Positions 46,285 through 53,650 of a DNA stretch of 64,000 bases are shown in pieces. A model generated the notes under the pieces. It worked only from the letters and a program-made list of their open reading frames with translations. It searched no databases and was not told where the DNA came from. How positions within the stretch are numbered: the stretch's first letter is position 1; every line of letters starts with the position of its first letter. Position numbers and translations under genes: made by a program. The stretch is from Sphingomonas sp. 7/4-4 (GTDB lineage: Bacteria; Pseudomonadota; Alphaproteobacteria; Sphingomonadales; Sphingomonadaceae): NCBI RefSeq assembly GCF_027941955.1, contig NZ_CP115960.1:3364501-3428500 (forward strand), given 5' to 3'.

Positions 46285-48410
46285 TCAGTAGGCGAAGCTG
46301 AGCGAGACGTTCGCGCTGCGGGGCGCGGCATAGAATGCCTGCCCCCACATCAGGCTCGCGAGATACTTCTCGTTGCCGACATTGCGGACATTGAGCTTGG
46401 CGCGCACCCGATCGAGCAGGCGGACGCTCGCCATCAGATCGACCACCGCATAGCTCTCCTGCGACACGATCACGTCGCCCGTGACGACGCCTTCATCCTG
46501 CACTCCGGCATCGGCATAGCGGATCCTGTTCTGCCAGCGCAGCTGCGCACCGAGCTTGAGATCGTTGAGCTGCGGCACGGCATAAGTGGTGGCGAGCTTG
46601 AGCGACTTCGTCGGCAGGAAGGTCCGCGCCTTGTGGCCGGCCTGGTCCTCGATCTCGAGCCCGGTATAGCCGCCGCTCAGCGTCCAGTTCTGGGTGACCT
46701 TGCCGGCGAGCTCGAGCTCGAAACCTTTCGAAATTGTATCCACGCCTTCATAATAGCTGTCGCCATTGGGCAATACGCCCAGAAACGAGGCGAGCCCGGT
46801 CTGCTTCGCGCGGAACAGCGAAGCGGTGGCGTAGAGTCGGCCGCCGAACCAGTTGCTCTTGATGCCGCCCTCGATGCTGGTGCCCTTGGCCGGATCGAGC
46901 TTAATGTGGTTGATGTCGACTTCGCTCTGCGGATTGAAGATCCCGGTATAGCTCGCATAGAGCGAGAGATGCGGCGTCACGTCATAGACCGCGCCGATAT
47001 AGGGGCTGACGCCGCTTTCCTTGCGCGACTGATCGGTGCCGTAGGAGGTGCCGGTCGACTTGATCCACATCGCGCTCGCGCCGACCACTGCCTTGAGCTG
47101 GTCCGTGAAGTTGACGTGCGCGGCGCCATAAGCGCGAGTCAGCCGATCGGTATAATCGGCTTCGAGAACTTCGCCCGGATAGGCCGGCTCGGCGACCTGG
47201 ACGCGGCCCCAGTCCTGCACCGCCGGGAAATCGATCGCGCCGAGATAGAAATCCTCCCACTCCAGCGCGTCCGAACGCGCAGTGGAGACCCCGAAGGCGA
47301 GCTGGTGCTCGCGGCCGAACAACCGGACCGGCCCCGAGGCATAGAAGTCGGCGAGATACTGGTCGTAGGTCGAGGGATAGATGCCCGACATGCCGCCGAC
47401 GCCGAGCCCCGTCGCCTTGTCCGGATAGCCATAAGCATAGAGCAGCTTCGAAAGCTCCTCGAAGCGCTTGTAGGTGAGCACGCCTTTGGCCGACCAGCCG
47501 CCGCCAAATCGATAGTCGAGCTCGGCGAAGACGCTCTGGTCGGTGACGTTCCAGAACGTCCAGTCGGCCGAAGTCGAGGCCGGAACCGGATAATCGATCC
47601 GTGTGCCGTCGGTATAGGTGAGCGGCAGCGCGCCCCAGAGCACGCCGTCCGCCCTGTTCTCCTGCCGCGAATAGCCGATTGTCGCGGTGAGGTCGGGCGT
47701 CACCTTCCAGCGCAGCAGCGCGCCGTACACATTCCGATCGACATGGTTGTAGTCGAGATACGAATCGCGATCCTCATGCGCGAAGATCAGCCGGGCCGCG
47801 ACCGTGTCGGTGATCGGGCCGGAGACATCCGCCTCGAAGCGCTTCTGGTCCCACGAGCCGAACTGCGCCGAGGCGCTGGCCCTGAGCGTGTCGGTGGGGC
47901 GCTTGCGGACATAGTTGATCGTCGCCGAGGGATTGCCGACTCCGCTCATGATCGCATTGGCGCCGCGGATCGCCTCGACGCTGTCGAACAAGGCGGTGTC
48001 GAGATCGCCGAACTGGATGCCCCAGATCAGCGGCAGGCCGATGCCGTCGACCTGGAAGTTGGTGATGTCGAAGCCGCGCGAATTGAAATAGGTCCGGTCG
48101 GTCTCGACCTTCTCGACATTGATCCCGACGACCTGCTCGAGCAGATCGTTGACGTTGTTGAGCGCGAAATCCTCGATCCGCTGGCGATCGACGATCGTCA
48201 CCGATTGCGGCGTCTCGCGGGGGATAATGTGAGCCCGGTGGCCGAACTCGACTGGGTCGCCACCGATCCGGTGACGACGATCTCGGCCTTGTCCTGCGAC
48301 TGCGTATCCTCGTCCGCGACTGGATCGGGATCCATGGCCGCGAACGCCGGGCCGGTCGGCAGGAGGAGCAAAGCACTCGAGAGCAGTGCATGGCGGAAAG
48401 ATCGATTCAT
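46285..48410 (-). CDS. TonB-dependent siderophore receptor, apparent -1 frameshift
   Basis: Outer-membrane receptor for an iron-siderophore complex. ATG 48410 gives a signal peptide (NRSFRHALLSSALLLLPTGP...AFA) and TonB-box KAEIVVTGS. The frame breaks at the five-G run 48219-48223. The second frame proceeds into the plug: RETPQSVTIVDRQRIEDF, FNSRGFDITNFQVDGIGLPL, RGANAIMSGVGNPSATINYV (siderophore-type GVGNPSATIN), then the barrel to the terminal aromatic SLSFAY. With one base added, the protein has 708 residues. It begins the iron operon and has a Fur-like box upstream. Confidence 0.9.
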
Positions 48411-48455
48411 GTTGTTCCCCAGTGCGTCCGACGCGGCTCCTAGGGAAGAGGATAT

Positions 48456-48470
48456 TGCGAGTCAATAGCA
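48456..48470. promoter_or_regulatory. Fur-like box upstream of the siderophore receptor
   Basis: TGCGAGTCAATAGCA has the pseudo-palindromic form TGC-N9-GCA with A/T matches in the arms, and overlaps a -35-like TTGACT on the minus strand, 46 bases before the start codon. Control by iron through Fur is expected for this operon. Confidence 0.45.
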
Positions 48471-48507
48471 TTAGCATCACGCGGGCGGCATGTCCTCGGG
48501 GTCGGCC

Positions 48508-48926
48508 CTAATCGGACTTCTTGCCCGCGCACTTGTTGAGGAAATATTGGCGTTTCAGGTCGACCGCCTCCTGACGCATGGTTTCCAGTCGGCGTTGATC
48601 GTCCAACGCGCGCTGCCGATCGTCGAGTGCCAATTGCCGCAGCGAGAGTTCCTGATCGGAAGCGGCCGGCGCGCTTTGTCCGCTTCCGGGTGCTGCACTT
48701 CCTCTCGCAACGCACGCCGCTTGCCGGCAGTGGCGATCCGTTCGCCCGCGATCTGCACCTGCTCCTCATAGAAGGCCGTCACCGCCGCGCTTCGCCTATG
48801 GGCTTCGGCCGCAAAGACCGGAAGAACGGACGCCCGGTCGCACCGCTCGATGGCCGCATCGAGCGCGGGGAAATCTACCGATTCGACGATTTGCGGCGTG
48901 GCCGCGAGGAAGAGGAGGAAGGACAT
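48508..48926 (-). CDS. Hypothetical exported protein, apparent -1 frameshift
   Basis: The 139-residue repaired product starts with a short leader (MSFLLFLAATPQIVESVD). It then gives ALDAAIERCDRASVLPVFAA and a helical part rich in Glu and Arg (YEEQVQIAGERIATAGKRRA). The frame breaks near the T-run 48675-48677 and the other frame continues APAASDQELSLRQLALDDRQ, RRLETMRQEAVDLKRQYFLN, ending KCAGKKSD at TAG 48508. The whole looks like a helical periplasmic protein with one cysteine near each end. I do not recognise the family. Confidence 0.6.
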
Positions 48927-48986
48927 GCCCGGGCGCCTATCCGATATGGCCTCCGGGCGCGAGAGTGGACCATGCCAAGCCCAGCC

Positions 48987-50497
48987 TCATCGTATCTCTT
49001 TCGGTGGCGCGAAATCGGGCAATTCGAATTTCGGCACCGGCAAGCTGACTTCGATCGGCCGGTCGGCCGTCGCACCGTTGCGCAGAAAAGCATAGATCGC
49101 CTGCTTTGCCGCTGGGCTTTCCCGCAATTGATAGAAGGCGCCATCATGCCCGCCGCGGTGGACGAGGATGGCGTGGCCGTTGGGGAAATAGGGCAGCAGG
49201 CCCAGCGTGTTCTCGATCGGAGTCGACGTGTCCCAGTCTCCGTGGACGAAGACGATGGGGATCGTGCTCGCGCGCGGCCGCCGGACCGCGTCGCCCATGT
49301 CCGGCGTCGGCCAGTCGGGCGCGGAGGCGAGGTTCGCCTCGAAGTTCCACGTGCCGAGCAGGTCGGTTGCCGGATCGGTCCGCATCAGCTGCTGGCGCTC
49401 CGCACTGGCGCCGAGGCTGCTGTCGGCAAGCGGCCCGATCAGCTTGACCGGGCCTGCCCGCCGGTCCGCCAATGTCTCGCGCGCCCATCGATCGTAATGG
49501 CCGTAGTAAAGCGACAGGATGAAGGCGGGCCAGTGCTCGGCTTCATCCGTGTGCGACAATAAGGCGAGTTGAAGATCCTCCGCCCCGAGCATGACCGTCT
49601 GGGTGCGGCCGGCATCGTCGCGGACGCGCACCCGGATCGGCCCTGCGGCGAACCGCCGGTGCAAGGCGCGTATCGCCTCCGCCATCCCGCCTTTGGGCAG
49701 GAAGGGGCGAGGCCGGGATCGCGGTCCGCATCATATGCGATCCGCTGGAGCGCCGCGAAGACGTGCGAGGGCATGTCGAATCCGTTGTCGAGCGGCTCGA
49801 CACTCGAGAGCACCGCGCGCGCCACGCTCTCCGGATGGAACCGCATCACGGCCAGCGACCATTGCGAGCCGAAGCTGCCGCCGAACAGGCTGATCTTGTC
49901 ATAGCCGAGCGCACGCCGCAGATCGTCGACGTCCGCGGCGAATGCCTCGATCGTATAGCCGGATAGGTCCTTGCCGGCGTGATGCGCGACGGCGCGCCGG
50001 GCCAGCGCCTGCATCGCAAGGGCGTCGGCATGCACCGAGGCGGGCCTGTCGGACGGGGAGGCCTCGGCCATTTCCTCGAGCATCTCGCCGCGCTTCGTAT
50101 AGCCGCGCTGCTCGATCACCACGAGATCGCCGACCGCGCCGAAGGTCAGCCACGAGCGCAGACGGCTCTGTGCCGCCGCATCGCTGTCCGTGAAGGAGCC
50201 GAGAACGCTCAGCCCGGGGCCGCCGGGAAGCCAGAAGACCGGCGGCGCGCCGGTGGGATGGGGCGCCTTGATCCGCGCGAATCCGACGCCGATGCGGCGG
50301 CTCGTCTTCGAGCTCCGGTTCTCGGGCACGTACAAAGTGCCGATTTCATAGGCGACGGTCTCGCCGGTCGAGAGCTTGACGGTTCCTTGCTCGGTCACGA
50401 TCCGGTCGGCCGGGGCCTGTGCCGAAGCAACCGACGGGATCGCCTGGAGCGCCAGCGATACCAGCGCCCAACCCAGCAATTGCGTGATCGATCGCAT
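48987..50497 (-). CDS. Exported alpha/beta hydrolase (TAP/proline-iminopeptidase-like), apparent -1 frameshift
   Basis: A secreted serine hydrolase. ATG 50497 follows GGGAG (8 bases upstream) and gives leader MRSITQLLGWALVSLALQAI ending SVASAQA. The fold shows FWLPGGPGLSVLGS (oxyanion HGGPG-type loop), DLVVIEQRGYTKRG and the nucleophile elbow SLFGGSFGSQWSL (Ser in GGSFG). The frame breaks at the four-G run 49704-49707 and continues in another with FLPKGGMAEAIRALHRRF, then VFVHGDWDTSTP (acid Asp) and HRGGHDGAF (catalytic His) to 48987. One added base gives 503 residues. It diverges from a MarR gene across a shared operator. Confidence 0.82.
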
Positions 50498-50543
50498 TGG
50501 AACTCCCAAACAGCTTGCGGCGCACGGGGTCCAGGATATATGA

Positions 50544-50570
50544 CTTCATGTCAAGATACTTGATATGAAG
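50544..50570. promoter_or_regulatory. MarR-type operator between the hydrolase and MarR genes
   Basis: CTTCATGTCAAG (50544-50555) and CTTGATATGAAG (50559-50570) are inverted copies with one mismatch around ATA, a 27-base near-perfect palindrome with core TCAAG-ATA-CTTGA. It is placed in the only 70- to 80-base divergent gap, next to a MarR gene, so autoregulation and control of the hydrolase are likely. Confidence 0.75.
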
Positions 50571-50579
50571 ATTACTGGA

Positions 50580-51098
50580 ATGACCGAGGAACCATCGCTG
50601 GCTGATTTGAGCGAAGATGTTGTCGACCACTTACTCGACGACTGGGGCCGCGAGCGGCCGGATCTGGACGCTTCGGCGATGGCGGTGGTCGGGCGCCTCC
50701 TGCACGTGGGGGCGTTGGTGCAGACCCGGGCGGACCAGCGCCTTCGCGGACACGGGATCAGCTATACCGAGCTCGACGTGCTGGCGACCCTGCGGCGGTC
50801 CGGAGCGCCGTATCGGCTGAGCCCCACTGCGCTCAGAAGGTCGGTGCTGCTCACGTCCGGAGCGATGACGGCGTGCCTCAATCGGCTGGAGCAGCGCGGC
50901 CTCATCCGCCGCAGCCCGGATGCGGCGGACCGCCGATCGCTCCTGGCGACGCTGACTGCCGAGGGCGTGCGCCTGATCGACGACGCGATCACCGCCCATT
51001 TCGCCGAAGCCGATCGGATGATCCTTGGCCTCGCACCGGTGGAGCGCGCCGAACTCGCGCGCTTGCTGCGGAAGGTCCGGCTTCAGCTGGAGGTTTGA
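50580..51098 (+). CDS. MarR family transcriptional regulator
   Basis: A winged-helix repressor of about 172 residues. The DNA-binding part reads LRGHGISYTELDVLATLRRSG, LSPTALRRSVLLTSGAMTAC (recognition helix) and LNRLEQRGLIRRSPDAADRRS with the wing DRRSLLATLT, all typical. The C-terminal helix for dimers follows (FAEADRMILGLAPVERAEL). The start could be ATG 50565, but that codon is inside the palindromic operator, so ATG 50580 is preferred. It probably regulates itself and the divergent hydrolase; the inducer is unknown. Confidence 0.88.
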   Translation: MTEEPSLADLSEDVVDHLLDDWGRERPDLDASAMAVVGRLLHVGALVQTRADQRLRGHGISYTELDVLATLRRSGAPYRLSPTALRRSVLLTSGAMTACLNRLEQRGLIRRSPDAADRRSLLATLTAEGVRLIDDAITAHFAEADRMILGLAPVERAELARLLRKVRLQLEV

Positions 51099-51144
51099 CC
51101 GTGCGCCGTGATAGAGAGCGATGCCTGGTCCCGAGGAGAATAGG

Positions 51145-51348
51145 ATGGCACTCGTCGAGCTCGGCCGGTTCGACCGGCAGGAAGCCTATATCGTCCAGTC
51201 GCGGCTGGAGAGCGAAGGCATTATGAGCTTCGTTTTCGATGCAGGAGCGAGCGTCGCCGACGGCAGCTATCTGCTGATCCCGGTGCGCGTGATGGTCGAT
51301 GACGAGGATGTGGAGCTTGCCCGGAAAATGCTCGACGAGGCTGCCTGA
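51145..51348 (+). CDS. DUF2007 family protein (putative signal transducing)
   Basis: A 67-residue cytoplasmic protein: ALVELGRFDRQEAYIVQSRL, ESEGIMSFVFDAG, and IPVRVMVDDEDVELARKMLD, the DUF2007 pattern (a ferredoxin-like fold akin to the ACT/PII signal domains). GAGGAGA lies 6 bases before ATG 51145; the frame is open to ATG 51121 but lacks a site there. It stands alone between MarR and the glnK promoter. Function is not known. Confidence 0.85.
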   Translation: MALVELGRFDRQEAYIVQSRLESEGIMSFVFDAGASVADGSYLLIPVRVMVDDEDVELARKMLDEAA

Positions 51349-51441
51349 TTTTTGAGCAGACCTTCGCATCTGCACAAAAAATTACGCCTAAGTAACATTT
51401 AATTGCACGGCGGCACGGCGGAATCGCGCGATTCAGCCTAC

Positions 51442-51457
51442 TGGCACGACCCTTGCT
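51442..51457 (+). promoter_or_regulatory. Sigma-54 promoter of glnK-amtB
   Basis: TGGCACGACCCTTGCT matches the consensus TGGCAC-N5-TTGC with the GG and GC exactly ten bases apart, 37 bases before glnK. Half-sites TGCAC at 51371-51375 and 51404-51408 may bind NtrC. The context makes nitrogen control near certain. Confidence 0.9.
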
Positions 51458-51493
51458 CCATGGTCCCCGGGTTAACCGCCAAGAGGGGGCGAA

Positions 51494-51832
51494 ATGAAGC
51501 TCATCATCGCCATCATAAAACCGTTCAAGCTCGACGAGGTGCGCGAGGCGCTCACGCAAGTGGGCGTTACCGGCATGACCGTCACCGAGGTCAAGGGATT
51601 CGGCCGGCAAAAGGGCCAGACCGAGATCTACCGCGGCGCCGAGTACAGCACCAACATGGTGCCCAAGATCAAGCTCGAGATCGCCTGCGGCGCCGACATC
51701 GTCGACCGTGCGGTCGAAGCGATCCAGGCCGCGGCCAGCACCGGCGCGATCGGCGACGGCAAGATTTTCGTCCTCGATCTCGGCCAGGCGGTGCGCATCC
51801 GCACCGGCGAGACCGACGAGACGGCGCTGTGA
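51494..51832 (+). CDS. glnK: Nitrogen regulatory P-II protein (GlnK)
   Basis: Trimeric signal protein that binds ATP, ADP and 2-oxoglutarate and blocks the ammonium channel when nitrogen is plentiful. The 112-residue sequence is complete: MKLIIAIIKPFKLDEVREAL, then GFGRQKGQTEIYRGAEYSTN with the uridylylated Tyr51 on the T-loop, VPKIKLEIACGADIVDRAV and GDGKIFVLDLGQAVRIRTGE. It lies 13 bases before amtB with a sigma-54 promoter ahead. Confidence 0.96.
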   Translation: MKLIIAIIKPFKLDEVREALTQVGVTGMTVTEVKGFGRQKGQTEIYRGAEYSTNMVPKIKLEIACGADIVDRAVEAIQAAASTGAIGDGKIFVLDLGQAVRIRTGETDETAL

Positions 51833-51845
51833 AGAAGGGGTCCAG

Positions 51846-53267
51846 ATGAAGCTAGCAACCAAATTGGCCGCGGGGGCGGGTCTCGCCCTGTTCGCGGCGC
51901 TGCCCGCCTGGGCACAGGATGCCGCGCCCGCCGCGGCGGCGACGGTCGTGCCGACCGACGCGATGGTCAACAAGGGCGACGTCGCCTGGATGCTCGTCTC
52001 GGCGGCGTTCGTGCTGATGATGTCGGTCCCCGGCCTCGCGCTCTTCTATGGCGGCCTCGTCCGTACCAAGAACATGCTTTCGGTGCTGATGCAGGTGCTG
52101 ACGATCGTCTGCGTCGCAGGCCTCGTCTGGTGCGCCTGGGGCTATTCGATGGCGTTCACCAACGGCGGCAGCCTCAACGGTTTCGTCGGCGGCTTCTCGA
52201 AGGTGCTGCTCAAGGGCGTCGATGCGAACACCTTCGCGGCGACCTTCTCGAACGGCGTCTATCTGCCCGAGACCGTGTTCGTCGTCTTCCAGATGACCTT
52301 CGCGATGATCACCCCGGCGCTGATCGTCGGTGCGTTCGCCGAACGCATCAAGTTCACCCCGCTGATCCTGTTCGTGGTGGCGTGGCTGACCCTGGTCTAT
52401 TTCCCGATGGCGCACATGGTCTGGTATTGGCCGGGCCCGGACTTCCAGCCCGGCCTGCCCGACGACCACGGCTATCTCTGGGGCCTCGGCGCGCTCGACT
52501 TCGCCGGCGGCACCGTCGTCCACATCAATGCGGGTATCGCCGGCCTGGTCGGCTGCCTCGTGATCGGCAAGCGCGTCGGCTACAAGACCGACCCGATGCC
52601 GCCGCACTCGTTGACCATGACCATGATCGGCGCGGCCCTGCTGTGGGTGGGCTGGTTCGGCTTCAACGCCGGATCGAACCTCGAAGCCAACAAGTTCGCC
52701 GCGCTCGCCTTCGTCAACACCATGGTGGCAACCGCCGCCGCGGGTGCGGTGTGGGCAGTGATCGAGCAGATCATCCACAAGAAGCCGTCGCTCCTAGGCG
52801 CGGCCTCGGGTGTCGTCGCCGGTCTGGTGGCGATCACTCCGGCGGCAGGCTTCGCGCATCCGATGACGTCCATCGTGCTCGGCGCGGTCGCTTCGGGCGT
52901 GTGCTTCTTCTTCGTCACCACGGTGAAGAACAAGCTGAAATATGACGACACGCTCGACGTGTTCGGCGTCCACTGCATCGGCGGCATCATCGGCGCGATC
53001 GGCACTGCGATCGTCGCCAATCCGGCGCTGGGCGGCCAGGGGTTCATGGACTTCAACGTGATCCCGGCCGTCGCGGGCACCTATGACATGGGCGCGCAGC
53101 TGCTCACCCAGACCAAGGCAGTCGGCGTGACCTTGCTGCTCTCGGGCGGCGTGTCGGCGGTGCTGTTCCTTGCACTCAAGTACACGATCGGCCTTCGCCC
53201 GAGCCGCGAAGTCGAGCTCGAAGGGCTCGACATCAACGAGCATGGCGAACGCGCCTACAACTACTGA
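51846..53267 (+). CDS. amtB: Ammonium transporter
   Basis: Trimeric inner-membrane ammonium channel, the partner of GlnK. The 473-residue protein has a cleavable leader (KLATKLAAGAGLALFAALPA ending WAQ) and then 11 helices. Family motifs include VPGLALFYGGLVRTKNMLSV, the pore region FAGGTVVHINAGIAGLVG (His of the twin-His pair), WVGWFGFNAGSN and DTLDVFGVHCIGGIIGAIGT (second His). The C-terminal tail RPSREVELEGLDINEHGER is the GlnK-contact region. Both genes are co-transcribed, and two strong hairpins follow. Confidence 0.96.
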   Translation: MKLATKLAAGAGLALFAALPAWAQDAAPAAAATVVPTDAMVNKGDVAWMLVSAAFVLMMSVPGLALFYGGLVRTKNMLSVLMQVLTIVCVAGLVWCAWGYSMAFTNGGSLNGFVGGFSKVLLKGVDANTFAATFSNGVYLPETVFVVFQMTFAMITPALIVGAFAERIKFTPLILFVVAWLTLVYFPMAHMVWYWPGPDFQPGLPDDHGYLWGLGALDFAGGTVVHINAGIAGLVGCLVIGKRVGYKTDPMPPHSLTMTMIGAALLWVGWFGFNAGSNLEANKFAALAFVNTMVATAAAGAVWAVIEQIIHKKPSLLGAASGVVAGLVAITPAAGFAHPMTSIVLGAVASGVCFFFVTTVKNKLKYDDTLDVFGVHCIGGIIGAIGTAIVANPALGGQGFMDFNVIPAVAGTYDMGAQLLTQTKAVGVTLLLSGGVSAVLFLALKYTIGLRPSREVELEGLDINEHGERAYNY

Positions 53268-53274
53268 CGAGATC

Positions 53275-53309
53275 GGGCGCCGCGCATCTCTCCTGCCAGC
53301 GCGGCGCCC
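53275..53309. terminator. GC-rich hairpin after amtB
   Basis: GGGCGCCGCGC (53275-53285) pairs fully with GCGCGGCGCCC (53299-53309), 13-base loop, 8 bases after the amtB stop. No T-run follows; it may protect the mRNA end or work with the next terminator. Confidence 0.6.
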
Positions 53310-53335
53310 AACCGAAGTTCCTCCTGCGGACGACT

Positions 53336-53370
53336 GGGCCGGTGGTTTTCGAACCGCCGGCCCTCTTTTG
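53336..53370 (+). terminator. Intrinsic terminator of glnK-amtB
   Basis: GGGCCGGTGGTT (53336-53347) pairs with AACCGCCGGCCC (53352-53363), one G-T pair, on a TTCG tetraloop, then TCTTTT. It is a textbook intrinsic terminator downstream of the operon. Confidence 0.92.
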
Positions 53371-53412
53371 CGTGTGATTCATCCAGGTGCGTCATCGCCG
53401 CGAAGGCTGGGC

Positions 53413-53501
53413 GCGCGCGGCCTGATTGCCGCTTGCTATGTAGGATTTCGTTTGCTGAGGTCGATGCGCGGCCGCACGGCGGCCGCTCTTTGACAACGTC
53501 G
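53413..53501 (+). ncRNA. Orphan boxA-containing intergenic element, copy B
   Basis: TGCTATGTAGGATTTC (within 53429-53449) and GGCCGCTCTTTGACAACGTC (53481-53500) match copy A at 36394-36477 in sequence and spacing (31 versus 32 bases between). A hairpin CGGCCG-CACGG-CGGCCG (53469-53485) directly precedes CTCTTTG. The hairpin differs in sequence from that of copy A but not in place or form. GCTCTTTGACA differs from the rRNA-leader boxA consensus by one base. It lies after the amtB terminator, so it would need its own promoter. Nothing is coded within it that I can support. Confidence 0.5.
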
Positions 53502-53650
53502 ATGCTGGCCGAAACCCAAGGCGCATTCGGGCCGGACCTTTGTGAATTCCGGCATGGCCTGTTCGCCGCCGGACATGCCCGGCAGTGTGACCTTAGTGTG
53601 ACCTTTCGCTCGCTCGATGCGCGCGCCGCGTGGCTTCCGAGGAGTCTGCT
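53502..53650. other. Non-coding remainder of the amtB-GMC gap
   Basis: No gene is seen. It holds an imperfect hairpin CCGGCATG/CATGCCCGG (53549-53556 with 53574-53582) and a tandem pair of 11-base repeats. Short open frames here have no ribosome site. Confidence 0.5.
53584..53605. repeat. Tandem 11-base repeat AGTGTGACCTT x2
   Basis: AGTGTGACCTT is repeated exactly, head to tail, in the gap between amtB and the GMC gene. Direct repeats of 11 bases place the units one helical turn apart, as for a dimer-binding regulator, but no promoter is visible. Confidence 0.6.

Noticed and set aside
46255..48468. 737-residue plus-strand open frame opposite the siderophore receptor
   Set aside because: The minus-strand translation is a clear TonB receptor; the plus frame is a by-product of codon bias.
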